Source of the DNA: Bacteroidota bacterium
GTDB lineage: Bacteria; Bacteroidota; Bacteroidia; B-17B0; Aurantibacillaceae
Reading direction: 5' to 3'
NCBI GenBank assembly: GCA_021155905.1
Contig: JAJNBG010000012.1
Location: 1 to 64,000 of the forward strand
Length of the DNA stretch: 64,000 nt
Positions 44,445 to 52,687 of this stretch are shown here, piece by piece. The notes beneath the pieces are model-generated. The model worked only from the letters and a program-made list of their open reading frames with translations. It was not told the DNA's origin and did no database searches. The translations under genes and the position numbers were made by a program. The number at the start of each line of letters is the position of its first letter. Positions within the stretch are counted from its first letter, which is position 1.

Positions 44445-45398
44445 TTATTTGTTAAATAACGTCTTTCCTGAGGAAATATTATTAAAAGCAAAAGAAATAC
44501 TTTTGCTGAATTCACGGGCACCTATGCGATTTAAATGAAAAAAATCAGCAAAAAGCAATGGATTTTTGTAAATGGATGAGTCTGTGTAATTCAGATATGG
44601 AACATGATTAACAGAAGCAATGCTTTTTAGCTGGTTTACAAGTTGATTTTTGTTAAGGGTATTAAGTTTCCCGTTTCCATACACAGGGCTGGTGACCAGC
44701 ATTAACCGGATATTATTTGCTCCTGAAAATAAAATTAAAGAGTCTATGTATTTCCTGTTTTTTACACTAATGAGGGAATATTTTGGATGAGGTTCGTCTG
44801 ATCTGTTAAACGTATTTAATGCAGACGTTTGAAACCCTTTATACATCAGTGTATCATATTTTCCGGCAATATTGAGCCATCCGTGTAGCGAAGCGCTTAA
44901 AAATTCTATCTGGGTATAAGGTAAAGAATGCAAAGGATTGTAATAAAAGGAGGTGAAACGATCGTCCATTTTTTGCAATTCGTTTCTCAACAACTTATTT
45001 TCTAAATAAGGAAAATACCTCGGAAAATCATTCAAGCGATCTGTGTCGTTTTGCAACGAAAAGTAATCAAGGTTATATATCAGGTATTTTGGTTTTTGAT
45101 GTTGGCTACAGTAGGTTTTTAGTAGCGCCAGACTGATTTTTGGAGAGGCGCCGCTGATGCCCATATTGTAACTATTTAATCCTGTAATATGATCAAAAAT
45201 TTTGGGATCAAAATGCATCTCTGCCCTGGACGACCCTAAAAAAAGCACATCATAAGTATTATTTTTTTTCTGAAATAACTCGTTGTATTTGTTGTAAATG
45301 CCCAGTTTATTTTTCCGGATACCGGTATACAGAAACGCCCTGTATGCAAAAAGCACACTTACAAAGATCAACAGGTATGTGATTATTTTTCTGATCAA
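44445..45398 (-). CDS. SGNH-like protein, partner of the MBOAT acyltransferase
   Basis: The 317-residue protein has an N-terminal membrane helix (about 5-22) and then GSSRAEMHFDP (about 55-65, the Ser-containing block I of SGNH hydrolases). A later ADFFHLNRIGA supplies the Asp and His of block V, spaced as DxxH. Such proteins are often encoded beside AlgI-type MBOAT acyltransferases and take part in O-acetylation of polysaccharides outside the cytoplasm. The start overlaps the MBOAT stop by four bases (ATGA). The modified glycan is unknown. Confidence 0.78.
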   Translation of the reverse strand: MIRKIITYLLIFVSVLFAYRAFLYTGIRKNKLGIYNKYNELFQKKNNTYDVLFLGSSRAEMHFDPKIFDHITGLNSYNMGISGASPKISLALLKTYCSQHQKPKYLIYNLDYFSLQNDTDRLNDFPRYFPYLENKLLRNELQKMDDRFTSFYYNPLHSLPYTQIEFLSASLHGWLNIAGKYDTLMYKGFQTSALNTFNRSDEPHPKYSLISVKNRKYIDSLILFSGANNIRLMLVTSPVYGNGKLNTLNKNQLVNQLKSIASVNHVPYLNYTDSSIYKNPLLFADFFHLNRIGAREFSKSISFAFNNISSGKTLFNK

Positions 45399-46798
45399 AA
45401 CTGAAAATAGATAAAACTGTTGGCGTTAAAATTACCGAAGGCGAAAATGAGACAAAGCATTGTGATATAAAATGCAGGTGTTAGTATGTTTTCTTTAAAA
45501 GAAGATGTCTTTAAAAGTACATACTCTTCCTGGATTTCTTTCAGGAATAAAAGAAGTAACATGGCTAATACCATCATAAAAAACAAGCGGTCGTTTAATC
45601 CTGTCAGATGTTTTAAGCCACCATCTACATCAAAGTTCACGAAAATTTGTTTATAGATGAATAAAAGGTCCTGCATGTCATTGGCCCTGAAAGCGATGAA
45701 GAAAATGGAAATAAAGAACAGGGTATAAAACCAACGTAAAATCCCGGGCAGTTTAAACCGTTTCTTTAATGGAATGTGTTCCAGTAAATAAAATAACCCA
45801 TTTAATAGGCCCCAAATAACAAAGGTAAAATTGGCCCCATGCCACAGGCCGCTTAATAAAAACACAATTAAAATATTTAAAACCCACTTTGGGGTACTGA
45901 CACGGTTACCTCCAATAGAAAAATAAACATAGTCTTTGAACCAGCTGGTTAAACTGATATGATGGCGTTGCCAGTACTCGGTAACAGATTTTGACAACAA
46001 TGGTCTGTTCCAGTTGAGGCTTAAGTTTATTTTGAATAATTTCGCCGCACCAATCGCAATATCAGAATAACCTGAAAAATCTGCGTACAATTGAATTAAA
46101 AATAAAACACCAATGGCGATGAATTCAAGCGAATTAAAATCGACCGGCAGATCATTAAAGACCGGGTTAACCAGGTAAGCGAGGTTGTCGGCTATGACCA
46201 TTTTTTTGAAGAAACCCCAGATAATCATTTTGGTTGCCGGACCCCATTCAATCTGTTTAAAAAAGTGAACTGTTTTTAATTGTGGCATCAGGGTATGGTG
46301 CCTTACAATGGGACCTGCTACCATATGCGGAAAGAAAGAAACGTACAATAAAAAATCTTTTAGAGTGTCATCCGATTTGTATTTCCTTCGGTAAATATCA
46401 ATGGTGTAGCTGATCGACTGAAATGTATAAAAAGACAAGCCCGCGGGAATGATGAAGTGGGAAAGTAGATGAGGTTGGTTTGAAAATATGGAGAGGCCTG
46501 TATTATAGAAAAAAACAAAATATTTGAAGATAAATAATACTCCAATATTACTCACAATGCTTAGTGTCAGGTAGGCTTTTCGCTTCGCTGGCGTTTCCGT
46601 TCTGGAAATCGCTTTGGCGAGGTAAAAGTCAAGTCCGGAGGTCCCTATCAGTAATAATAAAAACCAGGGATTATATGAAAAGTAAAAGTAATAGGAGGCT
46701 ATTAATAAAAACAGGTTACGATGTTTCGCCGGCAACAACCAATACGTGGTAAAAACGCAGGGCAGGAAAATCAGGAATATCAGGGAATTGAATAACAT
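45395..46798 (-). CDS. MBOAT family O-acyltransferase (AlgI/DltB-like)
   Basis: A 467-residue polytopic protein with about ten membrane helices. It contains the MBOAT landmarks YWQRHHISLTSWFKDYVY and LSGLWHGANFTFVIWG, the latter with the conserved His of the family. AlgI-type proteins move acetyl groups from the cytoplasm to a surface polymer carrier. The downstream SGNH-like gene is the expected extracytoplasmic partner. It is transcribed away from pssA. Confidence 0.93.
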   Translation of the reverse strand: MLFNSLIFLIFLPCVFTTYWLLPAKHRNLFLLIASYYFYFSYNPWFLLLLIGTSGLDFYLAKAISRTETPAKRKAYLTLSIVSNIGVLFIFKYFVFFYNTGLSIFSNQPHLLSHFIIPAGLSFYTFQSISYTIDIYRRKYKSDDTLKDFLLYVSFFPHMVAGPIVRHHTLMPQLKTVHFFKQIEWGPATKMIIWGFFKKMVIADNLAYLVNPVFNDLPVDFNSLEFIAIGVLFLIQLYADFSGYSDIAIGAAKLFKINLSLNWNRPLLSKSVTEYWQRHHISLTSWFKDYVYFSIGGNRVSTPKWVLNILIVFLLSGLWHGANFTFVIWGLLNGLFYLLEHIPLKKRFKLPGILRWFYTLFFISIFFIAFRANDMQDLLFIYKQIFVNFDVDGGLKHLTGLNDRLFFMMVLAMLLLLFLKEIQEEYVLLKTSSFKENILTPAFYITMLCLIFAFGNFNANSFIYFQF

Positions 46799-46846
46799 CT
46801 TTTGTAAATATACAAACGATTTAATTTATATATATTTACACCCGTA

Positions 46847-47587
46847 ATGAAAATCAAAAAACATATTCCCAATACCATCACCTGCTGTAATTTATTTTGT
46901 GGGTGCCTGGCCATTGTGGAATCATTTCAGGGACACCTTCAGGTGGCAGCTTATCTTGTCGGATTGGCTGCGATTCTTGATTTTTTTGATGGTTTTGCTG
47001 CCCGGATGCTACGTGTAACTTCTGTCATTGGAAAAGATCTGGATAGCCTCGCTGATATGGTCACTTTCGGTGTGGTTCCGGGAGTGGTTGTGTTTCACTA
47101 TCTGGAGGCTATTGAAGAGTCGATGATGCAATACACCTTTATTTTAGTGGATTATAGCTGGATCAATTATTTGGCTTTCCTTTTGGTTGTTTTTTCTGCG
47201 GTCCGTCTGGCTAAATTCAACAACGATCCGCGCCAGTCAGATTCTTTCATTGGACTTCCAACACCGGCAAACGCGATCTTCTGGTGCTCATTAATTTTTT
47301 TACAAGATTCCCCGATGGTACTTTCCTTAATTAATCCCTATTCTATGATGGTTGGGGTTTTATTGTTTTCCGCACTATTGGTTTCCGAAATTCCCCTGTT
47401 TGCACTGAAATTCAGGCATTTTGGATGGAGGGGAAACAGGATCCGTTATTCGTTTTTAGGCTTAAGCCTGCTAGTGTTAATTGTGTTTCAGGAGACCGGG
47501 GTGCCTCTCATTATTATACTGTATATTCTATTTAGTATGATTGTGGACATTGTTTCTCGTCCAAAACGGATTTCTTTAAATTCGTAA
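46847..47587 (+). CDS. pssA: CDP-diacylglycerol-serine O-phosphatidyltransferase
   Basis: PssA makes phosphatidylserine, the precursor of phosphatidylethanolamine, in the inner membrane. The 246-residue protein starts MKIKKHIPNTITCCNLFCGC, and the CDP-alcohol motif DFFDGFAARMLRVTSVIGK is followed by DLDSLADM, supplying the metal-binding Asp residues. Several membrane helices follow. A short hairpin terminator lies 29 bases downstream, so it is probably monocistronic. Confidence 0.95.
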   Translation: MKIKKHIPNTITCCNLFCGCLAIVESFQGHLQVAAYLVGLAAILDFFDGFAARMLRVTSVIGKDLDSLADMVTFGVVPGVVVFHYLEAIEESMMQYTFILVDYSWINYLAFLLVVFSAVRLAKFNNDPRQSDSFIGLPTPANAIFWCSLIFLQDSPMVLSLINPYSMMVGVLLFSALLVSEIPLFALKFRHFGWRGNRIRYSFLGLSLLVLIVFQETGVPLIIILYILFSMIVDIVSRPKRISLNS

Positions 47588-47615
47588 ATCTATATAAACG
47601 TCCTATTTCCATCAT

Positions 47616-47632
47616 AAGCGGTGCGCTTTTTT
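47616..47632 (+). terminator. Short hairpin terminator after pssA
   Basis: AAGCG (47616-47620) pairs with CGCTT (47624-47628) around GTG, followed by more T residues (47627-47632). The five-base-pair stem is short, so this may work weakly. Confidence 0.5.
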
Positions 47633-47658
47633 GACTTAATATCTCTAATTTTAAACCT

Positions 47659-48318
47659 GTGATAAAATTAAAGGAAATAAGAAAGGCCTACCATTTAAAC
47701 AACACGTCGTTTGAAGTTCTGAAAGGAATTGATATGCATATCAAAGAAGGGGAATTTGTTTCCATTATGGGTTCGTCGGGCTCCGGGAAATCAACCCTTT
47801 TAAATATTCTCGGAATATTAGATAATTATGATTCAGGCGATTATACGCTCAATAATACGTTAATCAAAAATCTTTCTCAAACAAAGGCGGCGCATTTACG
47901 TAACCAGTTTTTAGGCTTCGTGTTTCAATCGTTTAATTTATTGTCATTTAAAAATGCAGTGGAGAACGTTGCCTTGCCGTTATATTACCAGAAAGTTTCC
48001 CGTAAAGAACGAAATATAAAAGCACTGGAATACCTTGATCGTGTCGGATTAAAAGATTGGGCGCATCATTTACCAAGCGAAATGAGCGGTGGTCAAAAGC
48101 AACGTGTCGCTATTGCACGTGCTTTGATTGGAAATCCTAAAGTCATCTTTGCAGATGAACCAACCGGTGCGTTGGATTCACAAACATCCATTGAAGTCAT
48201 GGATATTTTTAAAGACATCAACAAGCAGGGTAAAACCATTGTTTTGGTAACCCACGAAAATGATATCGCGGCATTAACCCATAGAACAATTCGCCTGAAA
48301 GACGGCTTAATAATTTAA
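47659..48318 (+). CDS. ABC transporter ATPase, MacB/LolD type
   Basis: The 219-residue ATPase starts with GTG (IKLKEIRKAYHL follows, the normal N terminus of the family). It has Walker A GSSGSGKST, the Q-loop FVFQSFNL, the signature MSGGQKQR and Walker B VIFADEPTGALD. This is the class that drives mechanotransmission-type transporters with FtsX-like permeases. Three downstream genes (two permeases and an adaptor) complete the set. No TolC-like gene follows, so the outer-membrane channel, if any, is elsewhere. Confidence 0.93.
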   Translation: MIKLKEIRKAYHLNNTSFEVLKGIDMHIKEGEFVSIMGSSGSGKSTLLNILGILDNYDSGDYTLNNTLIKNLSQTKAAHLRNQFLGFVFQSFNLLSFKNAVENVALPLYYQKVSRKERNIKALEYLDRVGLKDWAHHLPSEMSGGQKQRVAIARALIGNPKVIFADEPTGALDSQTSIEVMDIFKDINKQGKTIVLVTHENDIAALTHRTIRLKDGLII

Positions 48319-48321
48319 GAC

Positions 48322-49551
48322 ATGTTCGACCTTGATAAGTGGCAGGAAATATTAGGAACCATTAAAAAAAATAAGCTCCGTACTTTTCTAACGGCGTTCA
48401 GTGTGGCATGGGGCATATTCATCCTGATCATTTTATTGGCTGCCGGGCAGGGATTACGAAATGGGGCTCAATCGCAATTTGGGAATGATGCAGCGAACAG
48501 CATCTGGGTAGATGGCGGACAAACAAGCATGGCTTATGATGGATACAAGCCCGGAAGAACCATTCAACTGACTAACTCAGACTATTATCAGATTAAAAAT
48601 AATGTGGAAGGTGTTGATCATGTGTCGGCTGTGTATGATGGCAGAGCTGGAAAAATTTTATCCTATAAAAATGAACATGCAGGCTTTACCGTTCGTTCCT
48701 GTGCGCCTGATCATAATTTATTAGAAAAAGCAAAAATCATCAATGGCCGGTTTATCAACGAAAATGATTTCCGGGAATACCGGAAGGTGTGTGTGATTGG
48801 AATACCTGTTCGTGATGCCTTATTTAAGAAAGAAGATCCTATTGATAAAATGATTGATGTATCAGGTACGCAGTATAAAGTGATCGGGGTATTCAATGAC
48901 CCTGGTAAAGGCGATAACGACCGTATCTATATCCCACTTTTAACTGCACAACGGATATACAACGGTAGAGATAATGTGAACGTGATTTGGGCAAGTACCG
49001 GAACTGTAAGCGCTGAGGGTAGTGAGCAAATTGTTAGTACGATCAGGAATACATTGGCTAAAAAATACCATTTTGATCCGGCAGATATGAATGCGGTAGG
49101 CGTTTTTAATAATAACGTGGAGTATAAACGTATTATGGGGATGCTGGATGGCATTAAGGTATTTGTTTTTATTATCGGGCTATTCACTTTAATTGCCGGT
49201 GTTGTAGGAGTGAGTAATATTATGATGATCGTAGTAAAAGAGCGCACTAAGGAAATTGGGGTCAGGAAAGCGTTAGGCGCGTCTCCATTATCCATCGTGT
49301 CTTTAATTATCCAGGAATCGGTTTTTATTACCGCCATTGCCGGATACATAGGACTCATGCTGGGAATTGGGTTAGTTGAACTTATCCGGTATTTTGGATT
49401 GGAAGGAGATTTCTTTAAGAACCCGGAAGTAGATTTATCCATTGCTATCACCGCAGTGGTATTAATTGTGATAGCGGGAGCCCTGGCCGGATTATTTCCC
49501 GCTATTAAAGCTGCTAAAGTTGAACCGATAACCGCATTGAGAGAAAGTTAA
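48322..49551 (+). CDS. ABC permease with MacB/FtsX domain (first copy)
   Basis: The 409-residue permease begins MFDLDKWQEILGTIKKNKLRT, typical of MacB-like permeases of Bacteroidota. One helix at about 20-45 is followed by a periplasmic domain (about 50-275) and three helices near the C terminus (about 280-395). It shares VKERTKEIGVRKALGA and the ending KVEPITALRES with the next gene. The two look like diverged tandem duplicates that could form a heterodimer. The start is four bases after the ATPase stop. Confidence 0.92.
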   Translation: MFDLDKWQEILGTIKKNKLRTFLTAFSVAWGIFILIILLAAGQGLRNGAQSQFGNDAANSIWVDGGQTSMAYDGYKPGRTIQLTNSDYYQIKNNVEGVDHVSAVYDGRAGKILSYKNEHAGFTVRSCAPDHNLLEKAKIINGRFINENDFREYRKVCVIGIPVRDALFKKEDPIDKMIDVSGTQYKVIGVFNDPGKGDNDRIYIPLLTAQRIYNGRDNVNVIWASTGTVSAEGSEQIVSTIRNTLAKKYHFDPADMNAVGVFNNNVEYKRIMGMLDGIKVFVFIIGLFTLIAGVVGVSNIMMIVVKERTKEIGVRKALGASPLSIVSLIIQESVFITAIAGYIGLMLGIGLVELIRYFGLEGDFFKNPEVDLSIAITAVVLIVIAGALAGLFPAIKAAKVEPITALRES

Positions 49552-49552
49552 T

Positions 49553-50806
49553 TTGATATTTGAGCGTGATAACTGGCAGGAGATTTTTGCGACCATTCGT
49601 AAAAATAAATTAAGAACCTTCTTAACGATGTTAGGTGTGTTCTGGGGTATTTTTATGCTCGTGATTATGCTGGGTTCAGGTAACGGTTTGAGAAACGGTA
49701 TTCTGAAAGAATTTGCCGGTACAGCGACCAATAGTTTTTTTGTGTGGGCGCAACAAACCACCAAAGCTTATAAAGGCATGAAGCCTAACCGTAGTTTCAA
49801 TTATACGGTTGCAGATGCGGAGGCGCTGAAACAGATTCCTGAACTGGAAGTAGTTTCTCCCTTAAATCAACTGGGCGGACACGAAGGAGCCAGTAATGTA
49901 ATTCGGGGTTTAAAAACTGCTGCCTGCGAAATCCAGGCCAATTATCCAAACATTGCAGACATTTCGGATATAAAAATAGGTCAGGGCCGTTTTATCAATG
50001 ATTTGGATATTAAAGAGAAACGAAAAATTTGCGTTATCGGACCAAGGGTTGTTGAAATGTTGTTTCAAAAAGGTGGAACCATTATCGGAGAATACATTCG
50101 TGTGAATGGTGTCTATTTCAGGGTGGTAGGAGTTACCTCGCCAACCGCAGGTGGTAATGAAGGAAGGGAACAGGCACAAAGGATTAATATACCATTTAGC
50201 ACCTTTCAAAATGCCTTCAACTTTGGAGATGTCGTTGGTTGGTTTGCCATCAAATCACGTTCTGATATTCCGGCGGAAGTGTCGGAAGAAAAAGTTATTT
50301 CCATTTTAAAAGAAAGGCACAAGATTGCACCGAACGATACCAAAGCGGTGGGTCATTGGAATATGGCCGTAGAGTATAATAAGCTGAGCGGATTATTTAC
50401 GGGGATAGAAATACTGGTTTGGATCGTAGGGATCGGAACCTTATTGGCAGGGGTTATCGGGATTAGTAACATCATGTTGATTGTGGTAAAAGAGCGCACA
50501 AAAGAGATTGGCGTGAAGCGCGCCCTCGGAGCAGTGCCGGCACAAATCATCGGGCAAATTGTTTTGGAAGCAGTTTTTTTAACTTCCATTTCCGGTTACT
50601 TCGGATTGGTGATTGGTATCGGATTACTGGAAGGTCTAAACGCAGCCATTGGTGATTCGGGAGAAATGTTTACCAACCCGACTGTTGATTTAAAAGTTGC
50701 ATTAAAAGCATTAAGTGTATTAATTTTGAGTGGGGCTTTTGCCGGTTTAATTCCTGCCAGTAAAGCGGTAGCTATAAAACCGGTTGAAGCATTAAGAACG
50801 GAGTAA
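49553..50806 (+). CDS. ABC permease with MacB/FtsX domain (second copy)
   Basis: The 417-residue permease is a paralogue of the preceding gene (shared VKERTKEIGV and KPVEALR ending, same layout). The start is a TTG at 49553, one base after the previous TAA. The protein then reads IFERDNWQEIFATIRKNKLRTF, matching the start of the first copy, so the rare start codon is well supported. One N-terminal helix, a periplasmic domain and three C-terminal helices are visible. The two permeases are likely to act together with the ATPase. Confidence 0.9.
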   Translation: MIFERDNWQEIFATIRKNKLRTFLTMLGVFWGIFMLVIMLGSGNGLRNGILKEFAGTATNSFFVWAQQTTKAYKGMKPNRSFNYTVADAEALKQIPELEVVSPLNQLGGHEGASNVIRGLKTAACEIQANYPNIADISDIKIGQGRFINDLDIKEKRKICVIGPRVVEMLFQKGGTIIGEYIRVNGVYFRVVGVTSPTAGGNEGREQAQRINIPFSTFQNAFNFGDVVGWFAIKSRSDIPAEVSEEKVISILKERHKIAPNDTKAVGHWNMAVEYNKLSGLFTGIEILVWIVGIGTLLAGVIGISNIMLIVVKERTKEIGVKRALGAVPAQIIGQIVLEAVFLTSISGYFGLVIGIGLLEGLNAAIGDSGEMFTNPTVDLKVALKALSVLILSGAFAGLIPASKAVAIKPVEALRTE

Positions 50807-50813
50807 AGGATGG

Positions 50814-50930
50814 TTCCCGCAGATTTCGCGAATTTTCGCAGATTTATTTGTAGTGGCTTGACATGAATGAAGGAAGATAAAATAATAAAATATAGACGAA
50901 CTCTGCGGCGATCTGTGAGATCTGCGGGAG
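50814..50930. repeat. 29-base imperfect inverted repeat around 59 bases
   Basis: Left arm 50814-50842 and right arm 50902-50930 match at 21 of 29 positions when one is reversed; the outer ten bases (TCCCGCAGAT) match exactly. Short units such as CGCAGAT recur inside each arm. It looks like a small palindromic intergenic element (REP or MITE type) placed between the second permease and the adaptor gene. I recall similar CTGCGGGA-type repeats in Bacteroidota, but copies elsewhere cannot be checked here. Confidence 0.6.
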
Positions 50931-50946
50931 AAAAAAATTTAAGACT

Positions 50947-52050
50947 ATGATAAAAAGAATAATAAAAATTACCTTATTGGTGGGTTTTGTAGGCCTGGTT
51001 TTCTGGACCTTTTATTTCCTGTATAGTAAATCGCAGAAGCCACCCGAAGTATTTAAAACGGTGATGCCTTTTGATACATCTATCATTAAAAAGACAGTTG
51101 CAACAGGCTCAGTAACGCCTCGTAAAGAAGTGAATATGAAATCACAGGTGAGTGGTATCATAGAAAAATTATACATCGTGGCCGGACAACAGGTGAAACA
51201 AGGAGATGTAATCGCTAAAATAAAAATCATTCCTAATATGCTGAACCTGGCAAATGCCGAGAACAGGATTAGTTCTGCCCAGGTGAATTATGATAATTCC
51301 AAAATGGATTATGACCGGAATAAAGTGTTGTTTGATCAGAACGTGATTTCGAAATCAGACATGCAGGCTTTTGAAATGCGATTAAATGCAAACCGTGTGG
51401 AATTGGAAGCCGCCCAAAATCAATTGCAGATCATAAAAGAAGGGGCTTCTAAAAGTTCCGGTTCCACCAGTAATACCTATGTTAAAGCTACCATCACAGG
51501 AATGGTATTAGATGTGCCGGTAAAAGAAGGAGGGCAAGTGATTGAAAGTAATACTTTCAATGAAGGGACAACCATTGCTTCGGTGGCAAATATGGGTGAA
51601 ATGATTTTTGAAGGGAAACTGGATGAGAGTGAAGTAGGGAAGGTGCAGGAGAACATGGATATTGTATTAACGATTGGGGCGATTGATAAAGAAAGTTTCA
51701 AAGCGAAACTGGAATACATTGCACCAAAAGGTATCACTGAAAATGGAGCCATACAGTTTTTGATCCGTGCCTCGATCAGTAAAGAAAACAGTTCTTTTTT
51801 GAGGGCCGGTTACAGTGCCAATGCAGATATTATTTTGTCAAAAAAGGACAAAGTGATGGTGATTCCAGAAAGTGCTTTGCAGTTTGAAAAAGAAAAGTCT
51901 TTTGTGGAAGTGGAAACAACAACCCAGGTGTTTGAAAAACGATTTATAAAAACCGGACTATCAGATGGAATTAATATTGAAGTATTGGAAGGCATTAAAA
52001 GCACCGATAAACTGAAATTGCCACAGTTAGCTGAACAGCAGGAAGGCTAA
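50947..52050 (+). CDS. Periplasmic adaptor (MacA/HlyD type) of the ABC exporter
   Basis: The 367-residue protein starts with one membrane helix (about 7-28). It then has the biotinyl-lipoyl half-motif around SQVSGIIEKLYIVAGQQVKQGDVIAKI, helical hairpin segments (about 95-160), the second lipoyl half (YVKATITGMVLDVPVKEGGQV) and the beta-barrel domain. This is the membrane-fusion-protein layout. With the ATPase and two permeases it forms a tripartite pump or lipoprotein/macrolide-type exporter; the substrate is unknown. The 140-base gap before it holds an inverted repeat. Confidence 0.92.
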   Translation: MIKRIIKITLLVGFVGLVFWTFYFLYSKSQKPPEVFKTVMPFDTSIIKKTVATGSVTPRKEVNMKSQVSGIIEKLYIVAGQQVKQGDVIAKIKIIPNMLNLANAENRISSAQVNYDNSKMDYDRNKVLFDQNVISKSDMQAFEMRLNANRVELEAAQNQLQIIKEGASKSSGSTSNTYVKATITGMVLDVPVKEGGQVIESNTFNEGTTIASVANMGEMIFEGKLDESEVGKVQENMDIVLTIGAIDKESFKAKLEYIAPKGITENGAIQFLIRASISKENSSFLRAGYSANADIILSKKDKVMVIPESALQFEKEKSFVEVETTTQVFEKRFIKTGLSDGINIEVLEGIKSTDKLKLPQLAEQQEG

Positions 52051-52052
52051 AC

Positions 52053-52685
52053 TTAAACTATTTTTTTCCACCACAGGAAATAATTCAAGTGTCTGTTTTT
52101 GTTCAGGCTTAATTTGTGTTCGTTTAAGAACAGTAGTTCGATTTGTTTTTCTGTCAGTTCCATGGCTTTGTTTAAAGGTACCCCTGCTTTCTGAGCGTAC
52201 CAACTCTGACTCATTAAATTACATTGTCTCTCGGTTTCAGTAAGTTGTTTTTCTAATGGGTGGGCTGAAAGATTAACACTTTCGTATTTGGCATTCGCAT
52301 GTGGATGCTCCCAACCCAGAAGATGTCCGATTTCGTGAGGGATTGTACGGATATTTTTGTTAGCCATAATATCCGTTACATAATGTTTGTTTAATTTAAT
52401 TCGTAGTCCTTTAAAGTCAGCTTCAGCAGGATTATTGCCGGGAATAGTATTTACGACTTGTAACAGAACTTTCTTTGGGGAACATTGATAAATGTGTTTA
52501 AGAACCCTTATACTGAAAGAAATTTGCAGATCATATTTTCCAATTTTTTTATTGTAGACATTTTGCAATTGAGTGAGAATCGATTTTTTTAAAGCCTGTA
52601 AATCGAACCGGGTGTCGCTGGTATTAATTAAGTCAGCTTCTATATGAAGTGAAATTAATTGATTATCTTTTTTGATCGTAATCAT
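52053..52685 (-). CDS. Metzincin-like zinc peptidase without a signal peptide
   Basis: The 210-residue protein carries HEIGHLLGWEH at residues 117-127, the zinc-binding HExxHxxGxxH of metzincins (matrixin/M10-like), with His117, His121 and His127 as ligands and Glu118 as catalyst. A Met-turn candidate, CNLMSQ with Met158, follows at the right distance. There is no N-terminal signal (it begins MITIKKDNQLISLHIEADL) and no propeptide with a cysteine switch is obvious. It may act inside the cell or be exported with help. It is the last gene of the lipB run, two bases after the serine hydrolase. Confidence 0.78.
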   Translation of the reverse strand: MITIKKDNQLISLHIEADLINTSDTRFDLQALKKSILTQLQNVYNKKIGKYDLQISFSIRVLKHIYQCSPKKVLLQVVNTIPGNNPAEADFKGLRIKLNKHYVTDIMANKNIRTIPHEIGHLLGWEHPHANAKYESVNLSAHPLEKQLTETERQCNLMSQSWYAQKAGVPLNKAMELTEKQIELLFLNEHKLSLNKNRHLNYFLWWKKIV

Positions 52686-52687
52686 AA

